From: Ampelomyces quisqualis
Taxonomy: Eukaryota > Ascomycota > Dothideomycetes > Pleosporales > Phaeosphaeriaceae
Length of the DNA stretch: 64,000 nucleotides
Reading direction: 5' to 3'
Assembly: GCA_018398575.1 (NCBI GenBank)
Contig: JAGTXZ010000018.1
Location: forward strand, 806,001-870,000
A program made the position numbers and the translations under genes. How positions within the stretch are numbered: the stretch's first letter is position 1; each line of letters opens with the position of its first letter. The notes below the pieces were generated by a model. It was not told the origin of the DNA and did not search any database. It saw only the letters and a list, made by a program, of their open reading frames with translations. Positions 20,356-30,166 of the stretch are shown here, one piece after another.

Positions 20356-21528
20356 CTACATCTTCTTGTTCCCGGGATAGGCCCATGGTTTATACCCGAT
20401 TTCGTGCTTTAACTCAGAGTCGACTTCTCTCCTCATGATTATTCCTCCTAAAGGCTTGCATTCGCACCAAGCCGGGCGGAACCAAGCGTCGTTAAATTCT
20501 GTGTGCGTTGTTTCGCAGGCGTTCCATGCATTTTCGATGGCCCAGACTGGTTTGCTGATTTTGTGGAACTGCTCTCGACTCATGTCTGGATCAAGCTCCG
20601 CCCACACAAGATCAAACATTTCGTCTGAATCGTCAGGTTCGATTGAGCGTTCATAGGATAACCAGCGCTCGACCCACCAAGGATAGTAACCGGCGGTATC
20701 CCAGTCGATGATTGCTTCAATTTTGCCGTCGTGGACCATGATGTTGGCAAAGTGAAGGTCGGCATGGGTGAGTACGTACGGCGCGGATTCTGGAAAGTTG
20801 TCTTTGAGCTCTTGTAGTCTCGCTTCAATAGCAATATTATCATCGGTTTTCATGATTCCCTTCAACCCAACGCGAAGCTCGTCAGCCATACCATCAATCC
20901 ATTCATCTTTGTTCTTGCCAACATGCTTGCACTGTCTTGATGGGGTACATCGTCCTATAACAGCATCTGGAAGAGGACCGCCATCTAATCGCCGAGGGAT
21001 CGGAGAGGTGTGTTGGCGTAATTCGCGAAGTGCAGCAGCAATCTGTTTGGCATAGCCATTCTTCACTTCGGTTGATAGACTTCTCCAGACATTACATAGC
21101 GGCTCCCCCTTCGCTCGGGACATAATCGTAAATTGAAAAGGATCCCCAGCATCGCCAAAATGATGTATTTCCTTGACTAAGGGTATATCCTGGCTGCCGT
21201 GTTCCTTCAGAAATTTGTGTACCAGGTAATCGTTGCCCGTGGTCTGGCTTGTCTTGCGATCCCAGAGAAGCCAGTCGTTTCCTAAGAACCAAAGGCCACT
21301 GTTCTGCTTAGTGTGAAGAATCCGAACCCTTGGTGTGTACGAAGAGCAGAGTTCGTGGTACTTGGTCCAGCCACAAGCTCGGCATAGCACATCTTCAGTG
21401 CCACGAAGGTCGTGGGTTACTTTGTTAAGCTTTTCTTTCTCCTCCACAGACAAAACGCCGTCTTCTGAACAGAATATCAGACCGGGAATAAGATCAGTAG
21501 GATGGAAGCCGAAGTCGTGTGGCGACAT
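20356..21528 (-). CDS. Aminoglycoside-phosphotransferase-family (APH) kinase-like protein
   Basis: This fungal APH-fold phosphotransferase is 390 residues from the ATG at 21528 (MSPHDFGFHPTDL). The frame stays open for 16 more codons upstream without an ATG. The catalytic loop is YVLTHADLHFANIMVHDG, matching the HxDxxxxN consensus. The metal-binding motif follows as IIDWDTAGYYPWWVERW. An N-terminal lobe with a conserved glutamate or lysine is harder to place (LVKEIHHFGDAGDPFQFTIMSRAKGEPL). Such proteins are numerous in filamentous fungi and usually follow the pattern 'phosphotransferase enzyme family protein'. Substrates are unknown, and antibiotic resistance should not be assumed. No signal peptide is present. 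Confidence 0.88.
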   Translation of the reverse strand: MSPHDFGFHPTDLIPGLIFCSEDGVLSVEEKEKLNKVTHDLRGTEDVLCRACGWTKYHELCSSYTPRVRILHTKQNSGLWFLGNDWLLWDRKTSQTTGNDYLVHKFLKEHGSQDIPLVKEIHHFGDAGDPFQFTIMSRAKGEPLCNVWRSLSTEVKNGYAKQIAAALRELRQHTSPIPRRLDGGPLPDAVIGRCTPSRQCKHVGKNKDEWIDGMADELRVGLKGIMKTDDNIAIEARLQELKDNFPESAPYVLTHADLHFANIMVHDGKIEAIIDWDTAGYYPWWVERWLSYERSIEPDDSDEMFDLVWAELDPDMSREQFHKISKPVWAIENAWNACETTHTEFNDAWFRPAWCECKPLGGIIMRREVDSELKHEIGYKPWAYPGNKKM

Positions 21529-24046
21529 GTCGACGTACTCAAAAAGGCTATTGGGAAAGAGAAAATAACCCGACAAGGCAGAATTTGAAGACTGTGGTAT
21601 AGCTATAGAACATGGATCAAGGAAATTTGGGCGAAGTTGAAAATTGGTCTTATTATTATCGCATCGTTTCAGACATTAAAAATAACCTCGAATAAAGACC
21701 GTGGACTGCAAACGGGTCGCCTATCTCTTTGATAGAATATCTAGGGTGCAAGCGCTCTACTCAGATTCTTGGCAAGTCAGACATGAAGTGGCTCGAATGT
21801 GTATAATAAGTCATGGGTTGCATCTGCTTTAGGCAGTCTCCTTCTTGGATGCTTTGAGGTGGCTTGTTACCTAGTCTTTGTTGGTCGATCCCAAGATCTC
21901 CTTCATTCATAGCAGTTCCTTCTTACCACGCATGGCAGGCAGAGCGCATTCATAGAAGTAACGGCACACTGTAACGTAATGCTCAAAGAGTATATACAGT
22001 CTCTTGGCAAGGATGGTGCTAGGCGAGTCGAGTGCGGCCACCTTTGTTGTTGACCGGTCCCGGTAACGTGGTTCATGCACCATCCCTTAGGTACTTTCAA
22101 TGTGTCTCGACCGCGATGATCCATCTTCCCCCAGCATGCAATGAAAAATATTATCACTCTCCTGGCGCATACCATCGTCCCGCTCATTTGCACCTTGCTG
22201 CTAAATATTTTGTGGGAGTAGATGCTGCATTATCTGATCATTTGGTCATTAAGCTGGCTTCGACTGCCACTCCGGTTGTTGTTTCGATCGCTGACTTCTG
22301 AATGATAGAAAAATAAGGTGGAGATCATATCTATTTAGTGGTGGCTACGGCATTTGGGAGTGTGCATATTCCTAGACATGAAGTCGGATTGTTGAATCCG
22401 AAACTAATTTCAACGACTACAGTAATTAACTACTAACGACTCTGATGAACTGTGCGCTCTGAAGAACCCTGGCTCTGCATTTATGTGTATCAGCAAGATA
22501 TCGAAGTTTGTAGCTGGTACTACTGACACGGAGGCTTATGCTGGTCAGCATAATATATCCCTTTCATTACGCGCGCAAATCGGTAGCATAGGTAGCTGTA
22601 AGATTCGCGAGGCGCTCGTTTGTATTGGTCAAGCTCATGTCGTCTCTGAGACATGGTAGTGAACTGAGCTTGCGGAGCCCTTGATGGCGCAGTGCGATTG
22701 AATGAAGAAGTTTGCAGTCGCCGGACTTTGTGATAACGCTGTCGAACAGGAGGCTGGCTATGAGTTTGCACGTTGTGTCTCGTCTTATAGCGGCTGACTT
22801 AGACTTCGTTTCTTCGGGTCTGCAAATCCTGGGTAGCAAAGAGTCGGTTGTGATGATGTTTCCCCACGATGATGAACGTGAGTTTGAGTCGGTTTACAAA
22901 ACCGCCAGCTGCCCTCCATGATCAAGGGAGTTGCCTGGTCAAGCAGGATCTGGAAGTGTGATTCAGACACACTGTCGCGGTAGAAGATCATGGATATTGG
23001 CAGGCCATGGTTCTCCTTCCATGTTCGCGGTGTTCCTCTAGATTCTCTCCTCAAGCTTGAAACGGAGATGCTCAATGGAATTTTGCTGCCCATAAGTTAA
23101 TCGAAGTTATCCATAAGCATTATTGAAGCAGACATGTCTCTGGACTGCCAGCTTACGAGGTTTTGCTTTCGGATCTTATACCTTTTGTCCTACAGATTAT
23201 AGCGTCAACATTTTTTGGCACGGTGTAAGGAAGGGATATGAAATTCAGGTGCTCGTCTATCGCGGATTGAGTGACTGTAGCACGTCATTTAATTGGCATC
23301 TGGGTACCAGTCCAACGCGCTACACTATAGAAGAACTGAGATCACAGTATTCGCCAAATCACAAACCTGGAAGTATTAGAGACCAATGGAATCAGGCTAG
23401 CGCCATCACATAGGTCACTGATGGCGCATGGCAGAGAATCATATGATGATGATTGTGAGATTTATCGCGGGGTTGTCAATATAATGGCATCTGCGTGCTT
23501 CTGGCTCATGAAATGTAGCTCTCACTGGGACTCGCCAGTTCCTAGTGTTCTACGCCGTCTTTCTCATATGCTGGCTTCCTGTGAAAGTGTCGCCCGTCCC
23601 TTCGCCCGCAGTCCTCTTATTCTATACTCAGGACTACCACCTGGGCCTTCTTTCTCTGATCCCGTGCCAACTTTAACAAAACCATGCCAGGAAGCGATGA
23701 ATCGTTCGCCTCGCCCCAAATGCAATTGCGCCTGCCCATCTATGATAGCTACAGACAAACTGAAAGTCTGACACCGACAAAGCTGATAAGCCCCAAGTCA
23801 TAACGGTATTGAAGACAGGGGTTTGTGAGCGATACTGTTTGCTGGAGACAAGCATGCAAGCCAAATCGCAGACACGAGCATGCCCCACGCTCAGCTTCGG
23901 TCTGAAGGGCAGTCCATTTGACAGTTTACGCAATGGAAGATATGTTGATCAGGCTCTCATGGAGGGAGTATTTCGACCCGTAAATACTGCATTTCATATC
24001 GCAGCACTAAATTTCACCGCCCTCCTACCCCACCCATCACCTTTCC
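21529..24046. other. 2.5-kb region without a convincing gene
   Basis: Short frames are scattered on both strands. The best candidate is a 102-codon minus-strand frame with an ATG (23093 to 22785, starting MGSKIPLSISVSS), but it has no recognisable motif and no clear splice continuation. The base composition is intermediate, with no obvious RIP. It may contain a decayed gene. Confidence 0.4.
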
Positions 24047-24663
24047 CTAAGCCTTAGGAAACCCCTCCTTCCCCCTCAAAAAGTCCGCCTTGCCAACATC
24101 AACGCCCTTCATCCTCAAAATGCCATACATTGTCGTAACGTGGAACCTATCCACATCGTTAGCATCTCCCATCGACCGCTACTATCTCCACCGTCACCGT
24201 GACCCTCGCGCCATCAGCATCATCAAACTCACCAAAAATTCGGCTGGGCCACCGTCAAAATATACTCCACAGCCCTAAACTTCATTTCTCTCCCCCCATT
24301 CTTCATAACAACGTCCTCCCCCTCCCTGCCCTCAAAACTCTTTTCCTCAATACCCTCCAAATAAGCTATCGTTTTCTCCACCCTAGCAATCAGTTGCTCA
24401 AAGCTCGTCTCGTTATCCTCCAACGTGATGCTGGGGTTGGAGGGGTTGACGCGCGGCGGAATGAATTTTGCTCCGTCGGTGAAGCGCTGGACTTGGTAGA
24501 TTAAGTTCGCCATGTCGGGGTGTAGACGGGCTTCAAGGAGCGAAGAGGCGGAGGTGGAGGAAGAAGAGGCGTATGATTGGCCTTTTTGCAAGATGTGCAC
24601 GGCATTGCGAAGGCCGAGGAGAACGGGGGAGAGGGAGAGGCGGTGAAAGGATATGGATGACAT
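24047..24663 (-). CDS. DUF1993-family protein
   Basis: Two exons in transcription order, 24663-24233 and 24146-24047, give 176 residues. The 86-bp intron starts GTGAGT, has a GCTAAC branch point and ends ATAG. Splicing restores AQPNFWFHVTTMYGILRMKGVDVGKADF, the conserved C-terminal core of DUF1993. I chose the ATG at 24663 (MSSISFHRLSLSPVLLGLRN) because family members start at this point; an open frame continues 10 codons upstream. Other family marks are ARLHPDMANLIYQVQRFTDGAKF and a Glu-rich segment ending IAYLEGIEE. DUF1993 proteins are DinB-like four-helix proteins found in bacteria and fungi, with no assigned function. Length is normal. The gene lies between a gene-poor stretch and the MFS transporter. 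Confidence 0.9.
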
Positions 24664-25399
24664 ATTGGGTTTTGTTCTTGGGTAGAGTTGCAAACGTTGT
24701 TGAAGATATTTGTGAGGTTCGAGGGATTAGTGCTGGGGAGGATGAGTAGACTTTATAGGGGCTGCTGGCTACATGGTGGTCCAGGTATCCACAATTCGTG
24801 GAGCTCTTATTTCCCCACTCTCACCGGAGTAATGCTAGTGAACTACCTAAATGTAGTATGCTGACAATAGTATTCGTACCACGAGCGCAATAATCACGCA
24901 ACAGCATGAAGCATGTTACTTTGGCCGGGTGTTGTGCATGAAGTTGTGTCAAAAGAACCAGACGATTGGAGTGGTCGTCCATTTTACATCCAATAAACTT
25001 TGTTTCCCATGTCGTGTTCACCGGGCAATCCCTACAGTAGTGCAACTCGAGACGGAGAGAAATTGTACTTGGAGTGATGTTGGTAATGCCTGGATTACAA
25101 AGCAAATGGACCAACTCGTGGCCCGAGCCAATCAGATATCTATCCTCGTTTCGGTAGATCGCCCGATGGAACGGACGAATCCAAATACGTATGCAACTCA
25201 TATGGCGGTGAGTGTAGTACGTCTCTCAACGTGTCAGGCCTTGTGAGATGATTGAGTATGAATGGCTGTGCGTTGTGGGTGTGGAACTTCATAGAGATAA
25301 TCGGGTTTGTGAGGATTGCGAGTATTGCTACTATCATTGGGTATCATCGCGCTAAGCAAACACGCTCATCAATATCTACTGGCTGATCTTACGTTTCGT
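24664..25399. other. Intergenic region, no gene seen
   Basis: These 736 bp lie between the DUF1993 start and the MFS stop. No coding sequence is supported on either strand. Confidence 0.5.
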
Positions 25400-26971
25400 T
25401 CATTCCTGCTCTAGTTCTACCTTCTCGTCGACGGTCAGATCACTGCTGGCTTTCCCAATCTGCACACCTAGGAACATGACAATCAAGCCCGCACCTGCTA
25501 GCGCCGTGGCCAGCCAGAAAGCAACCTTGTAACTCTTTCTCTGACCCTGGTCTTCGGTTTCGCTTACGGCAAGATCTGCGAAACTAAGAAAGACAGCGAT
25601 ACCCAGGAAGAGGAGGCTGTTCATGAAGGCTCCTGCAAGCCCTTGCCGTGCCTTGGGCATCGACGTTGTAATGAAGATGTTGCTGACATTGTAGGTAACG
25701 TCAATACCCAATGTAGCACATATCATGGCGGGGAAGATGTAAGCCCAGTAGTTAAAAGACTCGGGTACAATAGCGAAGAGAAGGGTTGATAGGATGTAAG
25801 CCGCTCCACTGACGAGTAATAGAACGCGTCCAGGTAGCAGGTGTAGTATGAGGCCACCGATAGTAGCGAGGATGAGGCCACCAACACACATTGGCGTAAA
25901 CCATGCTGCCGTGAGGAGCGGTCCGGCACCAATGACTTGTTCGATATAGAAGCTGGCATAGAAGATGAATATACCAAAAGTGCCGTATTGGAGAAAAAGT
26001 GCGAGAGCTAGTGGCTTCATGCCCTTGACATTGAACATGTCCCCAGGGAGAAGTGGCTGATCAGCGACCCAGCCTTCGATGTAGATAAAGGCGGCGATAA
26101 AAATCCACCCGATGACGAATGAGACAGAAATGTATGGCGTGGCCCAACCTTGGGGCGCATGGCTACCATCTGTCAAGGCGAAGATGATGAGGACGAGTCC
26201 TGGGATGACGGTGGCAGTACCCAGCCAGTCCATCTTGATGCCCTTGCCTACTCGGTCCTCCTTGCGATTTGGAATACAGAGGTAGGAAACCACGGCGACG
26301 ATACCAAGGATGATGGCTCCGATCCAGAAGAACCAGCCCCAAGTCATGAATTGCGCAGCAATACCAGCAAAGAAAATGCCAGTGAAGAATCCCACAGGCG
26401 CAAAGGCTCCATAGAGACTAAAGACCAGGTTCTTGCGCGGTCCTGGCCGGTAGATGCTACCAAGCAACATGATACCGGAAGGTAGGAAGGCTGCAGGTCC
26501 AAATCCTTGCAGAGCCCGACACACAATAAGCATGACGTAGTTCTGGCTGAAACCTGCGATGATGGACCATACCAGAAACCATCCCAAGCCTAAGCAGAAG
26601 ACGAGGTATCCTCCAAACATGTCGGCGAACCGTCCGAACGGTAAAAGGAAGGCGCCCGTAACCAAGGAGAAGACACTGGCAGGCCATGTCTGCGCTTTGG
26701 ATGGTATGTCAAGGGCTTCCGTGAGGTCGGGTAAGAGGATGTTGAAGCCAGATATGAAGTATTCTGCTACGAACATGGATCCGAGGAGAGCGAAGCAAAA
26801 GCCGAGCTCCATCCATATCGACGTGAATACTTCGGGTCTTTCTCGTCCTAAGCGTTCGACGTCAGAGGCCGTGTTGTAGCCTCGAGACTGCGGTGAGCCT
26901 TCTTCCTCTTTTGTTACATCCACAGGAAGTGAGGCAGGTGGACATGGCGCGATGGTGGATGTGTCACCCAT
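25400..26971 (-). CDS. Major facilitator superfamily transporter (DHA2-like, multidrug type)
   Basis: This is a single-exon, 523-residue membrane transporter. After a hydrophilic N-terminus of about 50 residues, the sequence alternates hydrophobic helices along its whole length, consistent with 14 membrane segments of the DHA2 drug:H+ antiporter group. The loop 2-3 motif reads GRFADMFGG, helix 4 has CRALQGFG (the RxxQGxG proton-pathway motif), and helix 5 contains GAFAPVGFFTG, a variant of antiporter motif C. Fungal relatives include aminotriazole-resistance-type pumps. The substrate is unknown. The gene is divergent from a Zn2Cys6 regulator with a 571-bp gap, so local control by that regulator is plausible but not shown. 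The C-terminus is acidic (TVDEKVELEQE). Confidence 0.92.
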   Translation of the reverse strand: MGDTSTIAPCPPASLPVDVTKEEEGSPQSRGYNTASDVERLGRERPEVFTSIWMELGFCFALLGSMFVAEYFISGFNILLPDLTEALDIPSKAQTWPASVFSLVTGAFLLPFGRFADMFGGYLVFCLGLGWFLVWSIIAGFSQNYVMLIVCRALQGFGPAAFLPSGIMLLGSIYRPGPRKNLVFSLYGAFAPVGFFTGIFFAGIAAQFMTWGWFFWIGAIILGIVAVVSYLCIPNRKEDRVGKGIKMDWLGTATVIPGLVLIIFALTDGSHAPQGWATPYISVSFVIGWIFIAAFIYIEGWVADQPLLPGDMFNVKGMKPLALALFLQYGTFGIFIFYASFYIEQVIGAGPLLTAAWFTPMCVGGLILATIGGLILHLLPGRVLLLVSGAAYILSTLLFAIVPESFNYWAYIFPAMICATLGIDVTYNVSNIFITTSMPKARQGLAGAFMNSLLFLGIAVFLSFADLAVSETEDQGQRKSYKVAFWLATALAGAGLIVMFLGVQIGKASSDLTVDEKVELEQE

Positions 26972-27542
26972 TTTATGCTTGGAGGGACGTATCAGGGTCC
27001 TCGAGTAAGGATGCTAGAAATCGCAGCTGATAGACAGGCCCTGGACGTCCTTGCTTTGTCTTAAATGTCCAGCACCTAGCTCCATGACGACCGCGGGAGC
27101 GTCAAAGGCTGCTGCGGACGACATGTTGCTGAGAAATGTGAACGTAAAGGAAATACCTTGTCGACTAATGACTATGACGTTTGCTGACCGGCCGTGATAG
27201 TGGAGGTTTCTGCAAGAGCTGTGTCTTGGCTGCTGGATGGGTCCACCGTGGCGTCCAAGTCCAGAACCATTCGCGTAATCTGTCTGCACTGATGGCCGAT
27301 ATCACCCGCCATAGCACGGGCACGCTTCCGACCAGACAAGCTGGGGTGACGAAATTTGGGGGCAACAAAGAAAGCCCTTGAAATGCGGGAGCCGTCACTT
27401 AGTCATGCGCTCGACACATCCTGTAGGCCTGTAGGAACATCAACCCTCTCCTGAGTCTGACACTTTGCTGTAAGTGCTTCGGGCTGCCCATTTACATCTC
27501 CTTCACGTCATTGAACGACTCATCTTGCATGGCGCCCGTCCG
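26972..27542. promoter_or_regulatory. Divergent promoter region between MFS transporter and Zn2Cys6 regulator
   Basis: This 571-bp region separates the two start codons. It includes ACCGGCCGT at about 27187-27195, where CGG and CCG half-sites abut. Zn2Cys6 proteins commonly bind paired CGG triplets. Whether this is an operator is a guess. Confidence 0.4.
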
Positions 27543-29192
27543 ATGAGCGCCACAGCACTCAACCTCCCCACCAAAGCCTGCCACAACTGTCGGAAGCGAC
27601 GATGGAGGTGCGACCGATCTCTGCCGAGCTGCCAGAAGTGCTATTCTTCCGGTACAGAGTGCCTGGGCTATGGAAAGTTGTTCACGTGGAATAGCGGAGT
27701 TGCGAGTCGGGGGAAGATGATGGGGAAGTCGTTCGACGGCTGCGAGAACACCGGAACCACAACGGAAGCCAAGACTCACGACGTGCCTCAAGGCCCCGAC
27801 ACGCACCACCAACAACAACACGTGCCGGGCGACTGCCAACAAACGCTTGCGCTGCGCCCTGGGCCTGCCGACACTACACAAGACCAGGAGGACGAAATGA
27901 CAATGACTGTCAAACGGCCGCTGGTCGACCCTTTAGTCAGCGACCTGGGCCTTCATTCACGATACTACATGCACCATTTCGCAACGCGCCTATGCGATGT
28001 TCTGGTCGTGTACGATATGCCGGGCCAGAATCCCATACGCGATCTGATACCTCTGGTGGCTACATACCCTTCTCTGCTCCATGTCATGGTGGCTAACTCC
28101 GCGTTCCACGTCTATAACATATCACGTAATCCAATAAGCCAGTCAATGTATCAGTCAAGTGGTATACTTGGTCTACCAGTTGCGAGCTATGCTGAGGGAC
28201 CACTAAAGTCATCATATAGAGATGCATTAGTCGCAAAACAACAAGCCTTGTCGCTGCTTGCCCAGGGCATCGCCACTGTGGATGAGAACAACATCGACTT
28301 CGTACTAGTCACTGTCCTTCTCTTCGTCAATTATGCTCTTGTTGAGTCGGGACGTGACAAGTGGAGAGTGCACATGGATGGAGCGTGGCGGCTGATCAGG
28401 CTCCTTGGAGAGCCACCATATCTGCAGAAACCCATGAGTAGGCTTCGCCTGACCATCTTATCTGACTTTCTAGTCTACTACATACTGGGCTCCACCTTTA
28501 GCTTCACCGCCATGCCGTCATTCATTCCGGACACTATCGACCTGGACCCCATCCTGCGCTACGCCGAGACAAACAACTACCTCTCGTGTCCAGGCCCACT
28601 ACTTCGTATCATGCTCGAATCGTTCGCGCTACCAAAAGAAACCGGATCGTGTACCGAAGAGGTACACAATAACATCCAGGAGCAGATTGCCCGGCTGTTA
28701 CACCGGGCACTCGACTTTGATCCCATGGCGTGGTCGAATGATTTTGAGCCCGCATCTCCCCACGAAGACATCAACAAGCGCATACGTATTGCCGCAGCTC
28801 ACCGCTCAGCAGTTTGCATATACCTCGCACGCGTGCTACCTTCGACAAGCCCGCTAATCGACCCGTCGAGCGGCACTGCTCTAGTCAACCTCACCGAACT
28901 CGCCAACGACGTGGTGCATCAAATCTCCCACCTCAAGCCCGGAGATGCACTGTTCAAGTCTATTTGCTGGCCACTGTTCTTGGCCGGCGCTGAATCAAGA
29001 GACCCTGTGCAACGCGAGTGGATCATGAACACCCTCGATGAGCTCTACAGCCAAATGCTCTGGGGCTGTCTGCGCACCTCGAAAAGAGTGCTAGAAGCAA
29101 TTTGGGAGTACCTGGATCAAACGGCGGAAGGCGAGGAGAATTGTTGGGTGGAAGAGGTCAAAGACTTTGGCAACGAAATACTGATTGCCTGA
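27543..29192 (+). CDS. Zn(2)-C6 fungal-type transcription factor
   Basis: This nuclear regulator is 549 residues from the ATG at 27543 (MSATALNLPTKACHNC); an in-frame frame start 23 codons upstream lacks family sequence. The binuclear zinc cluster at residues 13-40 is CHNCRKRRWRCDRSLPSCQKC...C, spaced CX2CX6CX6CX2CX6C. The linker of about 80 residues is Gln/His-rich (HHQQQHVPGDCQQ). The rest, from about residue 140, is the helical regulatory domain of the Fungal_trans_2 type: LGLHSRYYMHHFATRLC, YRDALVAKQQALSLLAQGI, VLLFVNYALVESG and WRVHMDGAWRLI. The gene is divergent from the MFS transporter, a common arrangement for a pathway-specific pair. No biosynthetic enzyme adjoins them. Confidence 0.93.
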   Translation: MSATALNLPTKACHNCRKRRWRCDRSLPSCQKCYSSGTECLGYGKLFTWNSGVASRGKMMGKSFDGCENTGTTTEAKTHDVPQGPDTHHQQQHVPGDCQQTLALRPGPADTTQDQEDEMTMTVKRPLVDPLVSDLGLHSRYYMHHFATRLCDVLVVYDMPGQNPIRDLIPLVATYPSLLHVMVANSAFHVYNISRNPISQSMYQSSGILGLPVASYAEGPLKSSYRDALVAKQQALSLLAQGIATVDENNIDFVLVTVLLFVNYALVESGRDKWRVHMDGAWRLIRLLGEPPYLQKPMSRLRLTILSDFLVYYILGSTFSFTAMPSFIPDTIDLDPILRYAETNNYLSCPGPLLRIMLESFALPKETGSCTEEVHNNIQEQIARLLHRALDFDPMAWSNDFEPASPHEDINKRIRIAAAHRSAVCIYLARVLPSTSPLIDPSSGTALVNLTELANDVVHQISHLKPGDALFKSICWPLFLAGAESRDPVQREWIMNTLDELYSQMLWGCLRTSKRVLEAIWEYLDQTAEGEENCWVEEVKDFGNEILIA

Positions 29193-30166
29193 GTCAAACA
29201 TGCACTTCGTACTGCACTACATCTCCGACGACGGGGTGCGCTGTCGTACGACGGGATCGCGGCTTCAAGCGACGATCTGCCGATCTGCCTTCCTGGCGCA
29301 AACGAGCGAAAATCGCCAGGGTTACTGTGCAACGACAAGTCGACTCAACTCATCTCATACTGAATGAGAGCCAATGATGGTTTGCTCCCAAAGCCTAGGC
29401 GTTCTCGCTCGTATGCGCTCGGAACCAGTAAGTGGCCCAGGTCGCCGCTCCGAGGCCTTGGTTGGAGGGGCACCCACGAACCCGTCTCACCTCATCCAAG
29501 ATATCGAAAACCCGCATTCAACACAAGCCATCCTTACCCTTCCCTGCCACGTGCCTTCATTAGCATGTTTGCCCGATGGTAGTGTTGTATGCATACCGCT
29601 CGTAGTGTCCTTGTCAGCGCGCCGCAGCACATACGCCCGTTCAAACACCAGGTCACAAATTGCGACAGACCGACAGGCCGTTGGTGCGAGATGCGGCTTT
29701 CATCCTTCGAACCACTCCGGTTGGCCACCATAATCGAGGGATGCCACTTAGCTTCCACCGATCGCTCGAGCACTTTGACATATGCTCCACCATTCGGGCC
29801 TTGTAGACATGGCGGCGAAGGTTGTGTAACCTCGCGCCATGATCACTACCAGGTAACTCTGCTGCTAACGCCCAGGTATGACTAGACCACCTTCCTTTGC
29901 TTCCACCGCTCTTTCTTGAGAAGATCGAATAGGGATTGTAAATTACTGGCTCGTCTGCCGTCGCTGCCGTCGTCAGCGGCTGCAGGTACGGTGGACGAGT
30001 ACGCTGCTGCTGGTGCATATGTCAAAGCATAAAAGGACGCCATAACACATGCGTTTTCTAGTCACTGTAGCTTCCGGGCTTGCATAAAAGGCTACGAGAC
30101 GCAGCTTTATCTTTTCAGGATACTTTGTGCACTTCATCCCAAACTTCTCCATTCTTCACACGTATT
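29193..30166. other. Intergenic region, no gene seen
   Basis: This 974-bp region lies between the regulator stop and the GH76 start. Short overlapping frames on both strands lack recognisable features. ATAAAAGG sequences occur near 30029 and 30083, possible TATA elements for the GH76 gene. Confidence 0.5.

Noticed and set aside
20356..21528. APH-family protein as an antibiotic-resistance gene
   Set aside because: The APH fold is widespread in filamentous fungi with unknown substrates; nothing here points to a drug.
22785..23093. 102-codon minus-strand ATG frame as a gene
   Set aside because: No motif, no signal peptide, no convincing splice continuation; it could be chance in a 2.5-kb gap.
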